From an uncultured Collinsella sp. (lineage in GTDB: Bacteria > Actinomycetota > Coriobacteriia > Coriobacteriales > Coriobacteriaceae): a stretch of DNA of 27,759 nucleotides. The stretch is taken from assembly GCA_900542275.1 (NCBI GenBank), contig UQMW01000025.1, positions 1-27,759 on the forward strand. The letters are read 5' to 3'. Position numbers and translations under genes: made by a program. The notes beneath the pieces are model-generated. The model had not been told where the DNA came from and searched no databases. It saw only the letters and a list, made by a program, of their open reading frames with translations. Of this stretch, positions 14,625 to 22,281 are shown piece after piece (the stretch's first letter is position 1; the number at the start of each line of letters is the position of its first letter).

Positions 14625-15947
14625 TTAGTCGTCCTTGTCGTCTTTCATGACAACGGTGGTCTCGGTGTGGTTGAAGGTGTCGTGCTTCTCGGTCAGGTCG
14701 AGCTCGCCGCAGTACTCGTCGGCGTGGGTGGCCTCGTTGGCCGTCTTGAGCTGGCCTACCAGTAGCACGTCTCCGATAATCACGATGATCAGCGGCGCGA
14801 CGATGTTGATGAGGATGCCCTCGATATCAAAGGCGAGGTAATCCGGATCGAAGGCGTTCTCACCCATAAAGAGAATCTGGGAGAGGATAAATCCGATCAC
14901 AAAGAACAGCACCGAGGCGATGGCGAGCTTGGGCTTGGAACAGGGGAGCTCGCCGACCAAGCGGCCGGTCTGGCCGTTCATGGCAAACAGGTAGCTCTTG
15001 CCGTTCCACGAGGTGGAGAGCATCCAGACGGGGAACAGGGCGTAGTCGCTGTCTTCCCAGGTGTAGTCGAGCTGCTTGCTTTCGACCGTGGCATCGTCGT
15101 ATTCGTCGACGACAGTCTCGCGCAGGGCCGAGATCGTGCTTTCTTCCATACGGCGCTCGGCGCGCGCCTTGCAGGTCTCGCAGTCCTCGTCGTAACGGTT
15201 GGCGATGTAGCCGGGCATATATGCGACCGAGAACGGACGCAGCGCGTCGTAGTCAAACGGCTCGATGGCGTCCATGTGGCCGTCGGGCATCTTGGACGAT
15301 CCGTCGACGGGCACGCGCTTAAACGAGATATTGCCCTTGCGATAGGCATCGTAGTGGTCGGTGGTCGTGACGGTGCGGTCGGATTCCTCGGTCACGGTCT
15401 CGTTGGTCGCGTCAAAGTACACTTCGCCGTCCACGCGGGCGCCGTAGAGCCAAAACGGCACGTAGACACCTTGGACCTCGTCGATGTGGTTGCCGGTGAC
15501 AAAGCTCTTGGGCAGCAAGATCTTGCCCTTGTAGTGTTCCTTGAGTGCGGCTGTGACGTCGTCGTGCCCGAGCTTAAACGGAATCACCAGGTCGGGCGAG
15601 AAGTCGCCTGAGAGCTGGCCGGGCGCCACGGCGGAGTTACCGCAGTACGGGCAGGTGGTGACGGCGACGGTGCCGTCGGACACGAGCTCGGCGCCGCACG
15701 ACGAGCAGATGTAGCCGGCGTTTTGGGCGAGCTCCTGCACCGCGTCGTCGGCGACGGACTTGGGCGTTGCGGCTGCCGCATCGGCTTTGGCGTCGGCCTT
15801 GTCCTGGCGCTCGCGATAGAGGGCCTCGACTTCTTCGACTTCAAAGCGTGAGTCACAGTAGTCGCAGACGAGCTTTTGCTCGGCGCTGGCAAAATGCAGG
15901 GGGCCACCGCAGGCAGGGCACTGATAGTTAACGCTCTCGAAGGCCAT
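14625..15947 (-). CDS. TFIIB-type zinc-ribbon membrane protein (YdjG-like)
   Basis: The 440-aa protein opens with a TFIIB-type zinc ribbon (CPACGGPLHF...CDYCDSRF, about 10-38). An Ala/Lys/Asp-rich charged linker follows, then a second ribbon (CSSCGAEL...CPYCGNS, about 80-105) and a conserved central domain (VIPFKLGHDDV, KSFVTGNHIDEVQGVYVPFWLYGA). Two membrane segments near 340-361 and 376-400 precede a charged tail. The layout resembles B. subtilis YdjG, a membrane partner of the SPFH protein YdjI. AAAGGA before the ATG supports the start. The start is 24 bases after the upstream gene's stop and the stop is 48 bases before the SPFH gene, so the three are almost certainly one operon. Confidence 0.87.
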   Translation of the reverse strand: MAFESVNYQCPACGGPLHFASAEQKLVCDYCDSRFEVEEVEALYRERQDKADAKADAAAATPKSVADDAVQELAQNAGYICSSCGAELVSDGTVAVTTCPYCGNSAVAPGQLSGDFSPDLVIPFKLGHDDVTAALKEHYKGKILLPKSFVTGNHIDEVQGVYVPFWLYGARVDGEVYFDATNETVTEESDRTVTTTDHYDAYRKGNISFKRVPVDGSSKMPDGHMDAIEPFDYDALRPFSVAYMPGYIANRYDEDCETCKARAERRMEESTISALRETVVDEYDDATVESKQLDYTWEDSDYALFPVWMLSTSWNGKSYLFAMNGQTGRLVGELPCSKPKLAIASVLFFVIGFILSQILFMGENAFDPDYLAFDIEGILINIVAPLIIVIIGDVLLVGQLKTANEATHADEYCGELDLTEKHDTFNHTETTVVMKDDKDD

Positions 15948-15971
15948 GATCGGTCCTTTCCGTGCCGGAGG

Positions 15972-16709
15972 CTATGCGCCGATGGCGCCGCCGCAGTATT
16001 CGCAGCGCCCGCTGGCATCGGGAATGGTGGTCGCACCGCAGAAGGGGCAGGTCACCGCCGCCTTGGGGGCCTTGGCGGCAACAACGCTGTCGCGCGTCTC
16101 CTGGCGCAGCTGCACCAGCGCGTCGCGGACCTCGGTTGCCTGGCGCTTGGCCTCGCGGTACTCGATGGAGCCGCGCTGATCGATGGTGAAGTCGTTTACG
16201 CGCAGGTTGATCTCGGTAAAGTACGGCGTGTTGACGTGAATGGTCAGATTAAAGTCGTAATCCAGGTCGTAGCGCGGCGGGTTGTAGCTCTCGCGCTCGC
16301 CGTCCTTGGTCTCGCGATAGATCTCGGTGCGATGCTCGTCGATATCCATATCGCAGCCGAGTACCTGCGAGAACTCGATGATGTCGGGATTGGCGTCGCG
16401 CCAGCGGCTCTGCGAGGTGATGATCAGCAGGCCCGCGTCTTCGTCGAGCATGATGTTGGTGCGTCCGGCAGAAAGCGTGCGCGTGGGATTGAACGACGCC
16501 AGGCGCTCGGCGTTGGCCTCGCGGTAGGCGAGTTGCTCGCGGATATCGTCCGCGGTGCTGGAGCGATAGCCGTGGAAGTAGGGGGAGAGCTTGCCGACGC
16601 ACTCTTTGCACAGGTAGCCCTCGTTGATCTTGGTCTTGCCGAGAAGTCCCAGCTCGGTACCGCAGATCGCGCACTCTTTCTTCTCGAACATCTTGTCAAA
16701 GAAGCCCAT
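15972..16709 (-). CDS. DUF4428-type zinc-ribbon protein
   Basis: The 245-aa soluble protein has a zinc-binding N-terminus (CAICGTELG...GYLCKECVGKLS, about 13-42) characteristic of DUF4428. The middle domain contains LDEDAGLLIITSQSRWRDAN and IEFSQVLGCDMDI, and its beta strands YDLDYDFNLTIHVNTPYFTEI are typical of these proteins. A short helix with many charges precedes a second ribbon at the C-terminus (CPFCGATTIPDASGRCEYCG). It is the first gene of the four-gene minus-strand cluster, with GGGAGG just before the ATG. Its central domain is probably a PH-like or lipid-associated fold, which is a guess. No enzyme motif is present, so an adaptor role is likelier than catalysis. Confidence 0.85.
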   Translation of the reverse strand: MGFFDKMFEKKECAICGTELGLLGKTKINEGYLCKECVGKLSPYFHGYRSSTADDIREQLAYREANAERLASFNPTRTLSAGRTNIMLDEDAGLLIITSQSRWRDANPDIIEFSQVLGCDMDIDEHRTEIYRETKDGERESYNPPRYDLDYDFNLTIHVNTPYFTEINLRVNDFTIDQRGSIEYREAKRQATEVRDALVQLRQETRDSVVAAKAPKAAVTCPFCGATTIPDASGRCEYCGGAIGA

Positions 16710-16830
16710 GGCTGCCTCCCATCAACTGGTAGCGTGTGTCACTTTTGATGATGGGGGAGTGCGCAGCCTTTCACGATACCCAGACGGCTCAACGAGTCTC
16801 CACAACTGGGACACATGGCCCATTTTTCCT

Positions 16831-16890
16831 ACTCATTGGGGACGTACTTAAATGAGTGAAACTACTCATTTAAGTACGTCCCCAATGAGT
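16831..16890. repeat. Inverted pair of A repeats (A3/A4), 27-bp perfect arms
   Basis: A complete A repeat at 16831-16857 is followed after GAAACT by its exact reverse complement at 16864-16890. The result is a 60-base hairpin with 27 perfectly paired bases, longer than normal transcription terminators. Confidence 0.88.
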
Positions 16891-16901
16891 ACCCGCAGAA
16901 T

Positions 16902-16965
16902 GAGAGTGGATAATCTCCCGTTTTTGGCCTGTGTGCAGGCTCAAAGTGGGAGATTATCCACTCTC
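16902..16965. repeat. Palindromic repeat B2
   Basis: A 64-base copy of B1 with identical 18-bp arms and a few substitutions in the loop centre. It keeps the CCCGCAGAAT flank on the left, so A and B travel as one composite unit in both clusters. Confidence 0.88.
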
Positions 16966-17041
16966 GTCATTTGGGTGTCCAAAAATCCCCGCTCGTTTGG
17001 CGCCTGGGGACACTCTTTGTCGAATGTGGGCGTCGCCCTTG

Positions 17042-18553
17042 CTATGCCACAGTCACGGCGACCTGGGTGTAGCGGGTGCAGGAGCACTCGGCGCGCGTCT
17101 GCACGGTAAGGGTGAGCACAAGGCGGTCGCCGGGCCGCGCGTCGGCGGGCACGATGAAAGCGGTGTCTACCGTGCATTCTTGCCACAGCGACAGATCCTG
17201 GGCGCCTGCATAGCTCGACGGGTCCACGGCGACATCCCAATGCACATCGAAGCCCTTGCCGTCGGGGTCGACGATGGTCGCTGTAAGGTCGACGCGCTCG
17301 CCGGCTGTGGCGCTGCGGTCGGCCGTGACCTCGACAACATGTGCCGGATGCGAGCAGGCTGCCGGATCATGGGCACACCATTGCGCGCGGGCGGCAAAGT
17401 CTTCCTGATAGGCACGCAGGTAGGGATTGAGATTGTCGTCTGCGGGCGTGCCGATGGAGGCAAAACCGGCGGGCGCGTTCGCATCGGGATGCCCATCAAA
17501 AAACATGCGGCCCAGCAGCGTATCGAAGTCGCGGTCGTCGATACCGCGCAGGCCAAACGGAAGCAGCGGAATATAGGTCATGCTGTCGCCTTCGGCCATA
17601 AAGTCGCCGCGCTCAAACTGCACCGCGGGCCTGCCTTCTAGGCCCCAATCCAGACGGGCATGCTTGCCAAACTGAAAGCGCTCGGGCTCGTTTTCGTAGA
17701 CCTTACCATCGCCATAGAGCATATAGCGTGCCATGAGGGGTCCGTTGCCCTGCGTGAGATTCCGCTCAGGCCAAGGAGCCTTAAACAGCGGCAGCGTATC
17801 GGGCTGAGCTGTTTTGGCGTCGAAATAGTTGCCATACATATAGGGCGTACGCCAAAAGATGAGCTCGGGAAAGAGCTCGCGTCCATGGTCGAGCCACGAG
17901 TTGTCCTGCCCCACGCCATCGGCAACGCCCATCACGCGCACCTTCTGATAGACCCGCTGCCGTACGGCGGGCCACTCGGGCGTGGCGCGATAGCGCTCGG
18001 CAATACTCATGAGGGCGCGAACGATCGTATTCATACCACCCCAGCTGAGCAACCATAACGTACGCGGATCATCATCCAGAATCGCCTGCGCAATTACGCG
18101 AGACCCCTCAGTTTCCTCAGTCACATCACCCTCAAAGGCAACATTTCCCACAAAGGTGCGCTCGATCATCTGGGCGGGCGTGGGAAACGGCGGCTCACCG
18201 GCAGCGGCCGCATTTGCTTGCAACTGCGGCCAAGCCTGGGCATATTCATTACTCCAGAGACTCTCAATCCAATGCTCGGGAAACGGCCGATACTCACGAA
18301 GCTCGCCGGCTAGCGGATCGGGCTCATGAGGCACAACAGCCCACTCATAAGAGCGCCGCCCTTTGGTCCGCCAATGCGAATTCACCTCGCCGAGCGTATG
18401 AACCCCATCCCCAAGAAAGTGATACTGCGAAGCCGTATACACCACAGCCTGAACATCAAGCAAGTTGAGATACAGAGCCAAATGAACAAGCGAGTTCATA
18501 TCATCGACTTCCATATCAGTGGTAACAATCACCCGAGTCAACTTCTGGGACAT
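17042..18553 (-). CDS. DUF1593 protein, nucleoside hydrolase-like
   Basis: The 503-aa product matches DUF1593 proteins (cellulose-binding Sde0182-like). The N-terminal domain starts RVIVTTDMEVDDMNSLVHLALY, where the aspartate cluster corresponds to the calcium-binding aspartates of nucleoside hydrolases. It continues with EGSRVIAQAIL, LWLLSWGGMNTIVRAL and VRVMGVADGVGQDN. The last 100 residues form a beta-sandwich (VVEVTADRSATAGERVDLTATI). No signal peptide is visible, so it is probably cytosolic. The start at 18553 is preferred because GGAG precedes it; the ATG at 18577 is weaker. The next gene upstream on this strand is an esterase, separated by a large inverted repeat. Substrate unknown, probably a glycoside or nucleoside-like compound. 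Confidence 0.83.
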   Translation of the reverse strand: MSQKLTRVIVTTDMEVDDMNSLVHLALYLNLLDVQAVVYTASQYHFLGDGVHTLGEVNSHWRTKGRRSYEWAVVPHEPDPLAGELREYRPFPEHWIESLWSNEYAQAWPQLQANAAAAGEPPFPTPAQMIERTFVGNVAFEGDVTEETEGSRVIAQAILDDDPRTLWLLSWGGMNTIVRALMSIAERYRATPEWPAVRQRVYQKVRVMGVADGVGQDNSWLDHGRELFPELIFWRTPYMYGNYFDAKTAQPDTLPLFKAPWPERNLTQGNGPLMARYMLYGDGKVYENEPERFQFGKHARLDWGLEGRPAVQFERGDFMAEGDSMTYIPLLPFGLRGIDDRDFDTLLGRMFFDGHPDANAPAGFASIGTPADDNLNPYLRAYQEDFAARAQWCAHDPAACSHPAHVVEVTADRSATAGERVDLTATIVDPDGKGFDVHWDVAVDPSSYAGAQDLSLWQECTVDTAFIVPADARPGDRLVLTLTVQTRAECSCTRYTQVAVTVA

Positions 18554-18686
18554 AGGAACAGCTCCAATCAAAATCAATTCAGCCAGTTACGCGCAAGGCA
18601 AGACGGGACCCATGCCCCCATCGCCACCGACCCGGCGGCCCGCTAGAAGCGGCCGGCCAGGGTCACAGCAACGTCAACGCAGCGGA

Positions 18687-18799
18687 GACCGGGGTTTAGT
18701 CTTGCAAACATTCCGCAGGGGGCATGGGCAGGCGCAGCGCGAAGCGCAAAGCGCCAGCCCATGCATGCCCGAGGACGTTTGCAAGACTAAACCCCGGTC
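18687..18799. repeat. 113-bp cruciform-like inverted repeat
   Basis: The arm 18687-18709 (from GACCGGGGTTTAG to TTGCAAAC) is perfectly complementary to 18777-18799 over 23 bp. Inside, GGGCATGGGC (about 18719-18729) pairs with GCCCATGCATGCCC (18757-18770) with a two-base bulge, and GGCGC (18731-18735) pairs with GCGCC (18751-18755). The whole segment can fold into one long hairpin. No U-run follows on either strand. It lies between two minus-strand genes. Confidence 0.88.
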
Positions 18800-18815
18800 C
18801 CCGCGATGGGAGGGC

Positions 18816-20153
18816 TTAGCGGTCGACCCTGGCCGACCACTCCCAGCAGCCCACCGGCTCGCCGTCGATGAGTACGTTGCCCCCGTCGAAGTCTTGATAA
18901 CACAGGTCGTTGAATTGGTGGATCCACACGCCGTGGTTGAACGTCTTCTTGGCCGAGCCGTCGGCCTCGCGATACACGCCGGTCAGGTCCTCGACATGGC
19001 TAAAGTAGGTGAGATGCACGTTGGCGCCGGCATCGCGCAGGCGCGCGAACAGCGGCAGCACGGTCTGCTGCGGGCACACGAGCTCGTCGCCCTTGGAGTG
19101 CGTAAACCACAGCGGCGTCTTGGCGAGCGCGGCTACGTCCTCGTCCGTGGCGTTGTACCACGGGGCGCAGCAGGGAAGGCCCGCGGCGAAGAAATCGGGG
19201 TAGTCGGCGCACAGGCGCAGGGTCATAAAGCCGCCGTTGGAAAGACCGGCGACCACGATGCGGTCGGTGTCGATGCGGTCGGCATGCTCGGCGACAAACT
19301 CATCGATAAGTGCCTTGAGCACGGGGGAGTAGATGCTCTGGTTGGAGTGACCAAGCTGCTCGACGCCGTTGTCCATCCAAAACGTGGGCGACTGCGGCAC
19401 GAGCACCCAGGCAAAGCCGCCAAAGTAGCGCTGGATCTGCGCCTGGCTGATGGCCGTCACGCGGTTGCCGATATAGGCGCGCGTGGCGCCTTCGCCCTGC
19501 GTGGCGCCCTTGCCCTCGCCGGCGCCGTGCAGATACACCACGAGCGGTGCCTTTTGGGGCACGGCCGTGGCCTCGGGCGCAAAGGGGTTGAAGCATGCCG
19601 AGTCCTCGGCCTTAAAGCTGGGCTCAAAGAAGCCGTATTCGAGCGCGATACCGTCGACGGCGGTCTTTTGCGTGTCGTTGCTCCAGCCTTTGAGCGCAGG
19701 GCAGATATCGCCACGGCAGGTGTCGAAGACCAGGCCGCAGGTGGGATCGTCGCCGTCGTTGCCGGGAAGAGCCGCGAGCTGCGTGATGCGCAGCTGGTCA
19801 TCGAGCATGCGCGAGCCCATGACGCCGCCTTCGATGGTCTTGGTCAGGCGCTGCTCGGCGACCTCGAGCGCCACATGGGTGCCCACGGCGAGCTTACGTC
19901 CGTTTTCGTCGCACGGATATGCGGCGAGAACGTCGATGTAACCCACGGAGGGCGCGGCATGGTCGGCGCCGCGCTCCTTGCGCATCAGAACTTCGCCCGA
20001 GCGTTCGTGACGCTCTACATATATATGGAAGGTGTTCGCGTCGATGTCGTTGGCGCGCACGGTGCAGGGCAGGTCGAGTACGACCTTGCTGATCCAGGGG
20101 CCAAAGTCGCCCAAGGTGGTGACGGTTGCGTAGGTACACAATTTGAGTTCCAT
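18816..20153 (-). CDS. Alpha/beta hydrolase esterase with N-terminal accessory domain
   Basis: The product is about 445 aa from the ATG at 20153, chosen because GGGAGG lies seven bases upstream; in-frame starts further up fall in the AT-rich control region. Residues 1-190 form a beta-rich accessory domain that resembles the Ig-like part of prolyl-oligopeptidase-type esterases. The catalytic domain has LVVYLHGAGEG (oxyanion strand), nucleophile S305 in GLSNGGFM, an acid in HSKGDELV and the histidine in FNHGVWIH near the C-terminus. No export signal or lipobox is seen, so it probably acts in the cytosol. The family includes feruloyl and acetyl esterases and PHB-depolymerase-like enzymes. It is divergent from the PTS gene at 20644 and shares its control region. 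Confidence 0.85.
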   Translation of the reverse strand: MELKLCTYATVTTLGDFGPWISKVVLDLPCTVRANDIDANTFHIYVERHERSGEVLMRKERGADHAAPSVGYIDVLAAYPCDENGRKLAVGTHVALEVAEQRLTKTIEGGVMGSRMLDDQLRITQLAALPGNDGDDPTCGLVFDTCRGDICPALKGWSNDTQKTAVDGIALEYGFFEPSFKAEDSACFNPFAPEATAVPQKAPLVVYLHGAGEGKGATQGEGATRAYIGNRVTAISQAQIQRYFGGFAWVLVPQSPTFWMDNGVEQLGHSNQSIYSPVLKALIDEFVAEHADRIDTDRIVVAGLSNGGFMTLRLCADYPDFFAAGLPCCAPWYNATDEDVAALAKTPLWFTHSKGDELVCPQQTVLPLFARLRDAGANVHLTYFSHVEDLTGVYREADGSAKKTFNHGVWIHQFNDLCYQDFDGGNVLIDGEPVGCWEWSARVDR

Positions 20154-20202
20154 GAGCTGCCTCCCTTGCGCCGCTAGTGGGAAACAAAAGCGGCAATACA
20201 AT

Positions 20203-20216
20203 CTAAACATGTTTAG
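20203..20216. promoter_or_regulatory. Palindromic operator-like site 1
   Basis: CTAAACATGTTTAG is a perfect 14-bp palindrome located 50 bases before the esterase start, where a repressor would block its promoter. Confidence 0.55.
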
Positions 20217-20285
20217 TTTAATCCAGAATTGCAGAACAAGCTGATAAACTCGGTAAACGGCAAAATTTAACACGCCATGAACTAC

Positions 20286-20299
20286 TAAACATATGTTTA
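20286..20299. promoter_or_regulatory. Palindromic operator-like site 2
   Basis: TAAACATATGTTTA is a perfect palindrome with the same TAAAC/GTTTA half-sites as site 1 but two more bases between them. Confidence 0.5.
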
Positions 20300-20495
20300 C
20301 TAGCTTCTAGCAGGGCTTCTGTTGATGAGTTAACAGGTCATAGAGGTGTTTATCAAAATAAAAGCCCACGTAAAGAGCCATTTATCAATAGACAGTCAAA
20401 GAGACTATCTCCCGCCATTGGAATACGTTCACCCCCGATTTCCTACCGTTCGCCGGACTCTGCACGGTAAAATTGCCACAAATGAGGCGCTCCGT

Positions 20496-20537
20496 GTAAA
20501 CTAAAGCCCGTAAACGTTCAGTAAACACTTTGTTTAC
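20496..20537. promoter_or_regulatory. Cluster of GTAAAC half-sites
   Basis: GTAAAC occurs at 20496, 20510 and 20521 and its complement GTTTAC at 20532; the last two form a palindrome with a 5-base spacer. The cluster lies just upstream of the candidate PTS promoter (-10 at 20574), a position suited to a regulator of the PTS/GH140 unit. Confidence 0.55.
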
Positions 20538-20573
20538 GACAGCGTATCCAAGGGTCCGGCAACCGTAAGGGGT

Positions 20574-20579
20574 TATAGT
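20574..20579 (+). promoter_or_regulatory. Candidate -10 box for the PTS/GH140 unit
   Basis: TATAGT matches the -10 consensus at five of six positions, but no good -35 box lies 17 bases upstream. Such promoters often need an activator, and the GTAAAC cluster is positioned upstream. Confidence 0.35.
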
Positions 20580-20594
20580 CGCCGGGCCAAAGGC

Positions 20595-20620
20595 GTGCCT
20601 AAGCCCAAGGGGGCTGGCAC
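20595..20620 (+). promoter_or_regulatory. Leader hairpin before the PTS gene
   Basis: GTGCC and AGCCC (20595-20606) pair with GGGCT and GGCAC (20611-20620) shortly before the G-rich ribosome binding site at 20631-20639. It may affect translation or mRNA stability. Confidence 0.4.
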
Positions 20621-20643
20621 ACGAAGATATGGGGAGGGGTCCC

Positions 20644-22071
20644 ATGGCAGTAGATAACAAGCAGATTGCCACCGATGTCCTCGAGCTCGTGGGCGGCGCG
20701 GAGAATGTTTCCGTTGCCACCAACTGCATGACGCGCCTGCGTCTGACGCTCAAGGATAACAACAAGGTCGACGTGGAGAAGATCAAGAAGGTCAAGGGTG
20801 TTCTGGGTTGCCAGTTCGCCGGCGCCCAGCTCCAGGTCATCATCGGCCAGAACGTGCCCAAGGTGCTCGCCGAGTTCGTCGCCATCTCCGGCGTCAAACA
20901 GGGCGAGGCGGTCAACGAGAACCTCGACGCTCCCAAGGAGAAGTTCGAGCTCAAGAACCTGCCTAACATCATCCTCGACTATCTGTCGGGCTCCATGACC
21001 CAGCTCATCCCGCTGCTCATGGCCGGTGGTCTGTTCCGTACCATCGCGGCCGTCCTCGGCCCCACCATGCTCGGTGTGCTCTCGGCCGACGACCCGACCT
21101 ATACGTTCCTCTACACCACGCTGTACGAGGCCACGTTCACCTTTATCCCCATCTACCTGGGTTATGCCGCCGCTAAGAAGCTCGGCGCCAGCCCGGTGCT
21201 CGGCATGCTGCTCGGTGGCGCCCTCATGGCTCCTTCCGTGGTGAGCGTCGCCACCCAGGAGGGCGGCGGAATCATCTCCGTCTACGGCATCCAGATCGCC
21301 GCTGCCAACTACCAGCAGTCCGTCCTGCCGATCATCCTTTCGGTGCCCGTCCTGTACTTCATCGAGAAGTTCTTTAAGAAGGTTATGCCCGACGTGCTGT
21401 CCACGGTCTTCACGCCGTTCTGCACCATGATCGTCACGATCCCCATTGCCTTCATCGTCCTCGCTCCGATCGGCAACGAGATCGGTACGCTGATCGCCAA
21501 CGCCCTCTTCGGCCTTGCTGACCTTGGCGGCATCGGCATCCTGATCGTCATGGCCATCCTCGGCGCCTTCTGGCAGCTCTTCGTGGTCTGCGGCATGCAC
21601 ATGCCCGTCATCCTGCTCGCCCAGGTTCAGATCATCGCTGCCGGTTACGATCCCTTCGTCTTCGTTTCCACCAACTGCGCTATGGCCGCTGTCTGGGGCT
21701 GCGCCTTCGGTGCCTTCCTCAAGATGAAGAACCCCGACGAGAAGTCTCTCGCCATCGGTTACGTCATCTCCGCCATCGCCGGCGGCGTCACCGAGCCCGC
21801 GCTCTTCGGCATCCTCATGCGCTTCCGTCGCACCATGTTTGGCATGTTCATCGGCGGTGCTATCGGCGCTGTGTTCTCCGGCCTCATGGGTGTTACCTAC
21901 TACCTCGCAGGCGGTGCCTCCAACTTCCTGGTCTTCACCAACTACCTGCAGGGTGGCCAGATGAACACCGTCTGGGCTATCGTTGGTATGGCAATCTCCT
22001 TTGTCATCGCCGCTGCCGTCGTCTTTGCCTGCGGCTTCTCCAAGGAGGAACTCGCCGAGATGGAGGCCTAA
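20644..22071 (+). CDS. PTS sugar transporter EIIBC (glucoside family), second copy
   Basis: The 475-aa permease has an EIIB domain (1-90) with phosphocysteine C28 in TNCMTRLRL and an EIIC domain with about ten membrane segments and the conserved GGVTEPALFGIL. There is no EIIA domain. The start at 20644 is preferred over ATG 20629 because the latter overlaps the ribosome binding site GGGGAGGGG (20631-20639). It is related to, but clearly different from, the EIIBC at 2914 and uses the GC-rich, optimised codons of a highly expressed gene. The gene downstream encodes an apiosidase-like protein, and the divergent gene an esterase, so the sugar could be a plant-derived, acylated or branched saccharide. 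Substrate not determined. Confidence 0.93.
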   Translation: MAVDNKQIATDVLELVGGAENVSVATNCMTRLRLTLKDNNKVDVEKIKKVKGVLGCQFAGAQLQVIIGQNVPKVLAEFVAISGVKQGEAVNENLDAPKEKFELKNLPNIILDYLSGSMTQLIPLLMAGGLFRTIAAVLGPTMLGVLSADDPTYTFLYTTLYEATFTFIPIYLGYAAAKKLGASPVLGMLLGGALMAPSVVSVATQEGGGIISVYGIQIAAANYQQSVLPIILSVPVLYFIEKFFKKVMPDVLSTVFTPFCTMIVTIPIAFIVLAPIGNEIGTLIANALFGLADLGGIGILIVMAILGAFWQLFVVCGMHMPVILLAQVQIIAAGYDPFVFVSTNCAMAAVWGCAFGAFLKMKNPDEKSLAIGYVISAIAGGVTEPALFGILMRFRRTMFGMFIGGAIGAVFSGLMGVTYYLAGGASNFLVFTNYLQGGQMNTVWAIVGMAISFVIAAAVVFACGFSKEELAEMEA

Positions 22072-22112
22072 GGCCAAACCATTCGGTTGCATATGACCTC
22101 ACCTACACGACA

Positions 22113-22149
22113 GGGCCCCGTCAGGCGCAAGCCCGGCGGGGCCCTTCTT
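22113..22149 (+). terminator. Terminator after the second PTS gene
   Basis: GGGCCCCG (22113-22120) pairs with CGGGGCCC (22137-22144) and is followed by TTCTT. It lies 41 bases after the stop, so the GH140-like gene may be read through only partly or have its own promoter. Confidence 0.7.
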
Positions 22150-22211
22150 GCAAGGTAGACTGATGGGGGGCGGGTGAGATTCGCCCGCGAGGGTTTGCCA
22201 AGCGGCGGGGG

Positions 22212-22236
22212 CTTTCGCGCGGGGTTACCGCGAAAG
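22212..22236 (+). promoter_or_regulatory. Leader hairpin before the GH140-like gene
   Basis: CTTTCGCG (22212-22219) pairs perfectly with CGCGAAAG (22229-22236). Flanking GC-rich bases can extend the pairing in part. It lies 45 bases before the start codon, within a GC-rich untranslated leader. Confidence 0.4.
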
Positions 22237-22281
22237 TTTCCGGCGGTTCGCAAATCCTTTATCGAACGAAAGGACATGCAG

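Larger units (their letters stand above)
16710..17041. other. Intergenic region with repeat cluster 2
   Basis: This 332-base gap carries the upstream region of the zinc-ribbon cluster (to about 16800), then GGGACACATGGCCC (16808-16821), A3 and A4 (16831-16890), B2 (16902-16965) and a GGGGACACTC element (17007-17016). The repeat order differs from cluster 1 but the parts are the same. No coding sequence is evident. Confidence 0.7.
20154..20643. other. AT-rich divergent control region
   Basis: This 490-base gap between the divergent esterase and PTS genes is clearly more AT-rich than the genes. It contains palindromes at 20203-20216, 20286-20299 and 20521-20537, extra GTAAAC half-sites, a possible -10 box and a leader hairpin before the PTS gene. 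No ORF with a convincing start was seen. Confidence 0.7.

Noticed and set aside
13212..14765. Plus-strand 517-codon ORF opposite the SPFH gene
   Set aside because: The opposite strand has a conserved SPFH/zinc-ribbon protein with ribosome binding site; this frame is compositionally biased and lacks motifs.
18519..20177. Plus-strand 552-codon ORF opposite the esterase
   Set aside because: It runs through the 113-bp inverted repeat and opposite a clear alpha/beta hydrolase. No recognisable domain.
20599..22092. Minus-strand 497-codon ORF opposite the second PTS gene
   Set aside because: It is antisense to a well-supported EIIBC, and its product is a run of D, E, G and H residues without any domain.
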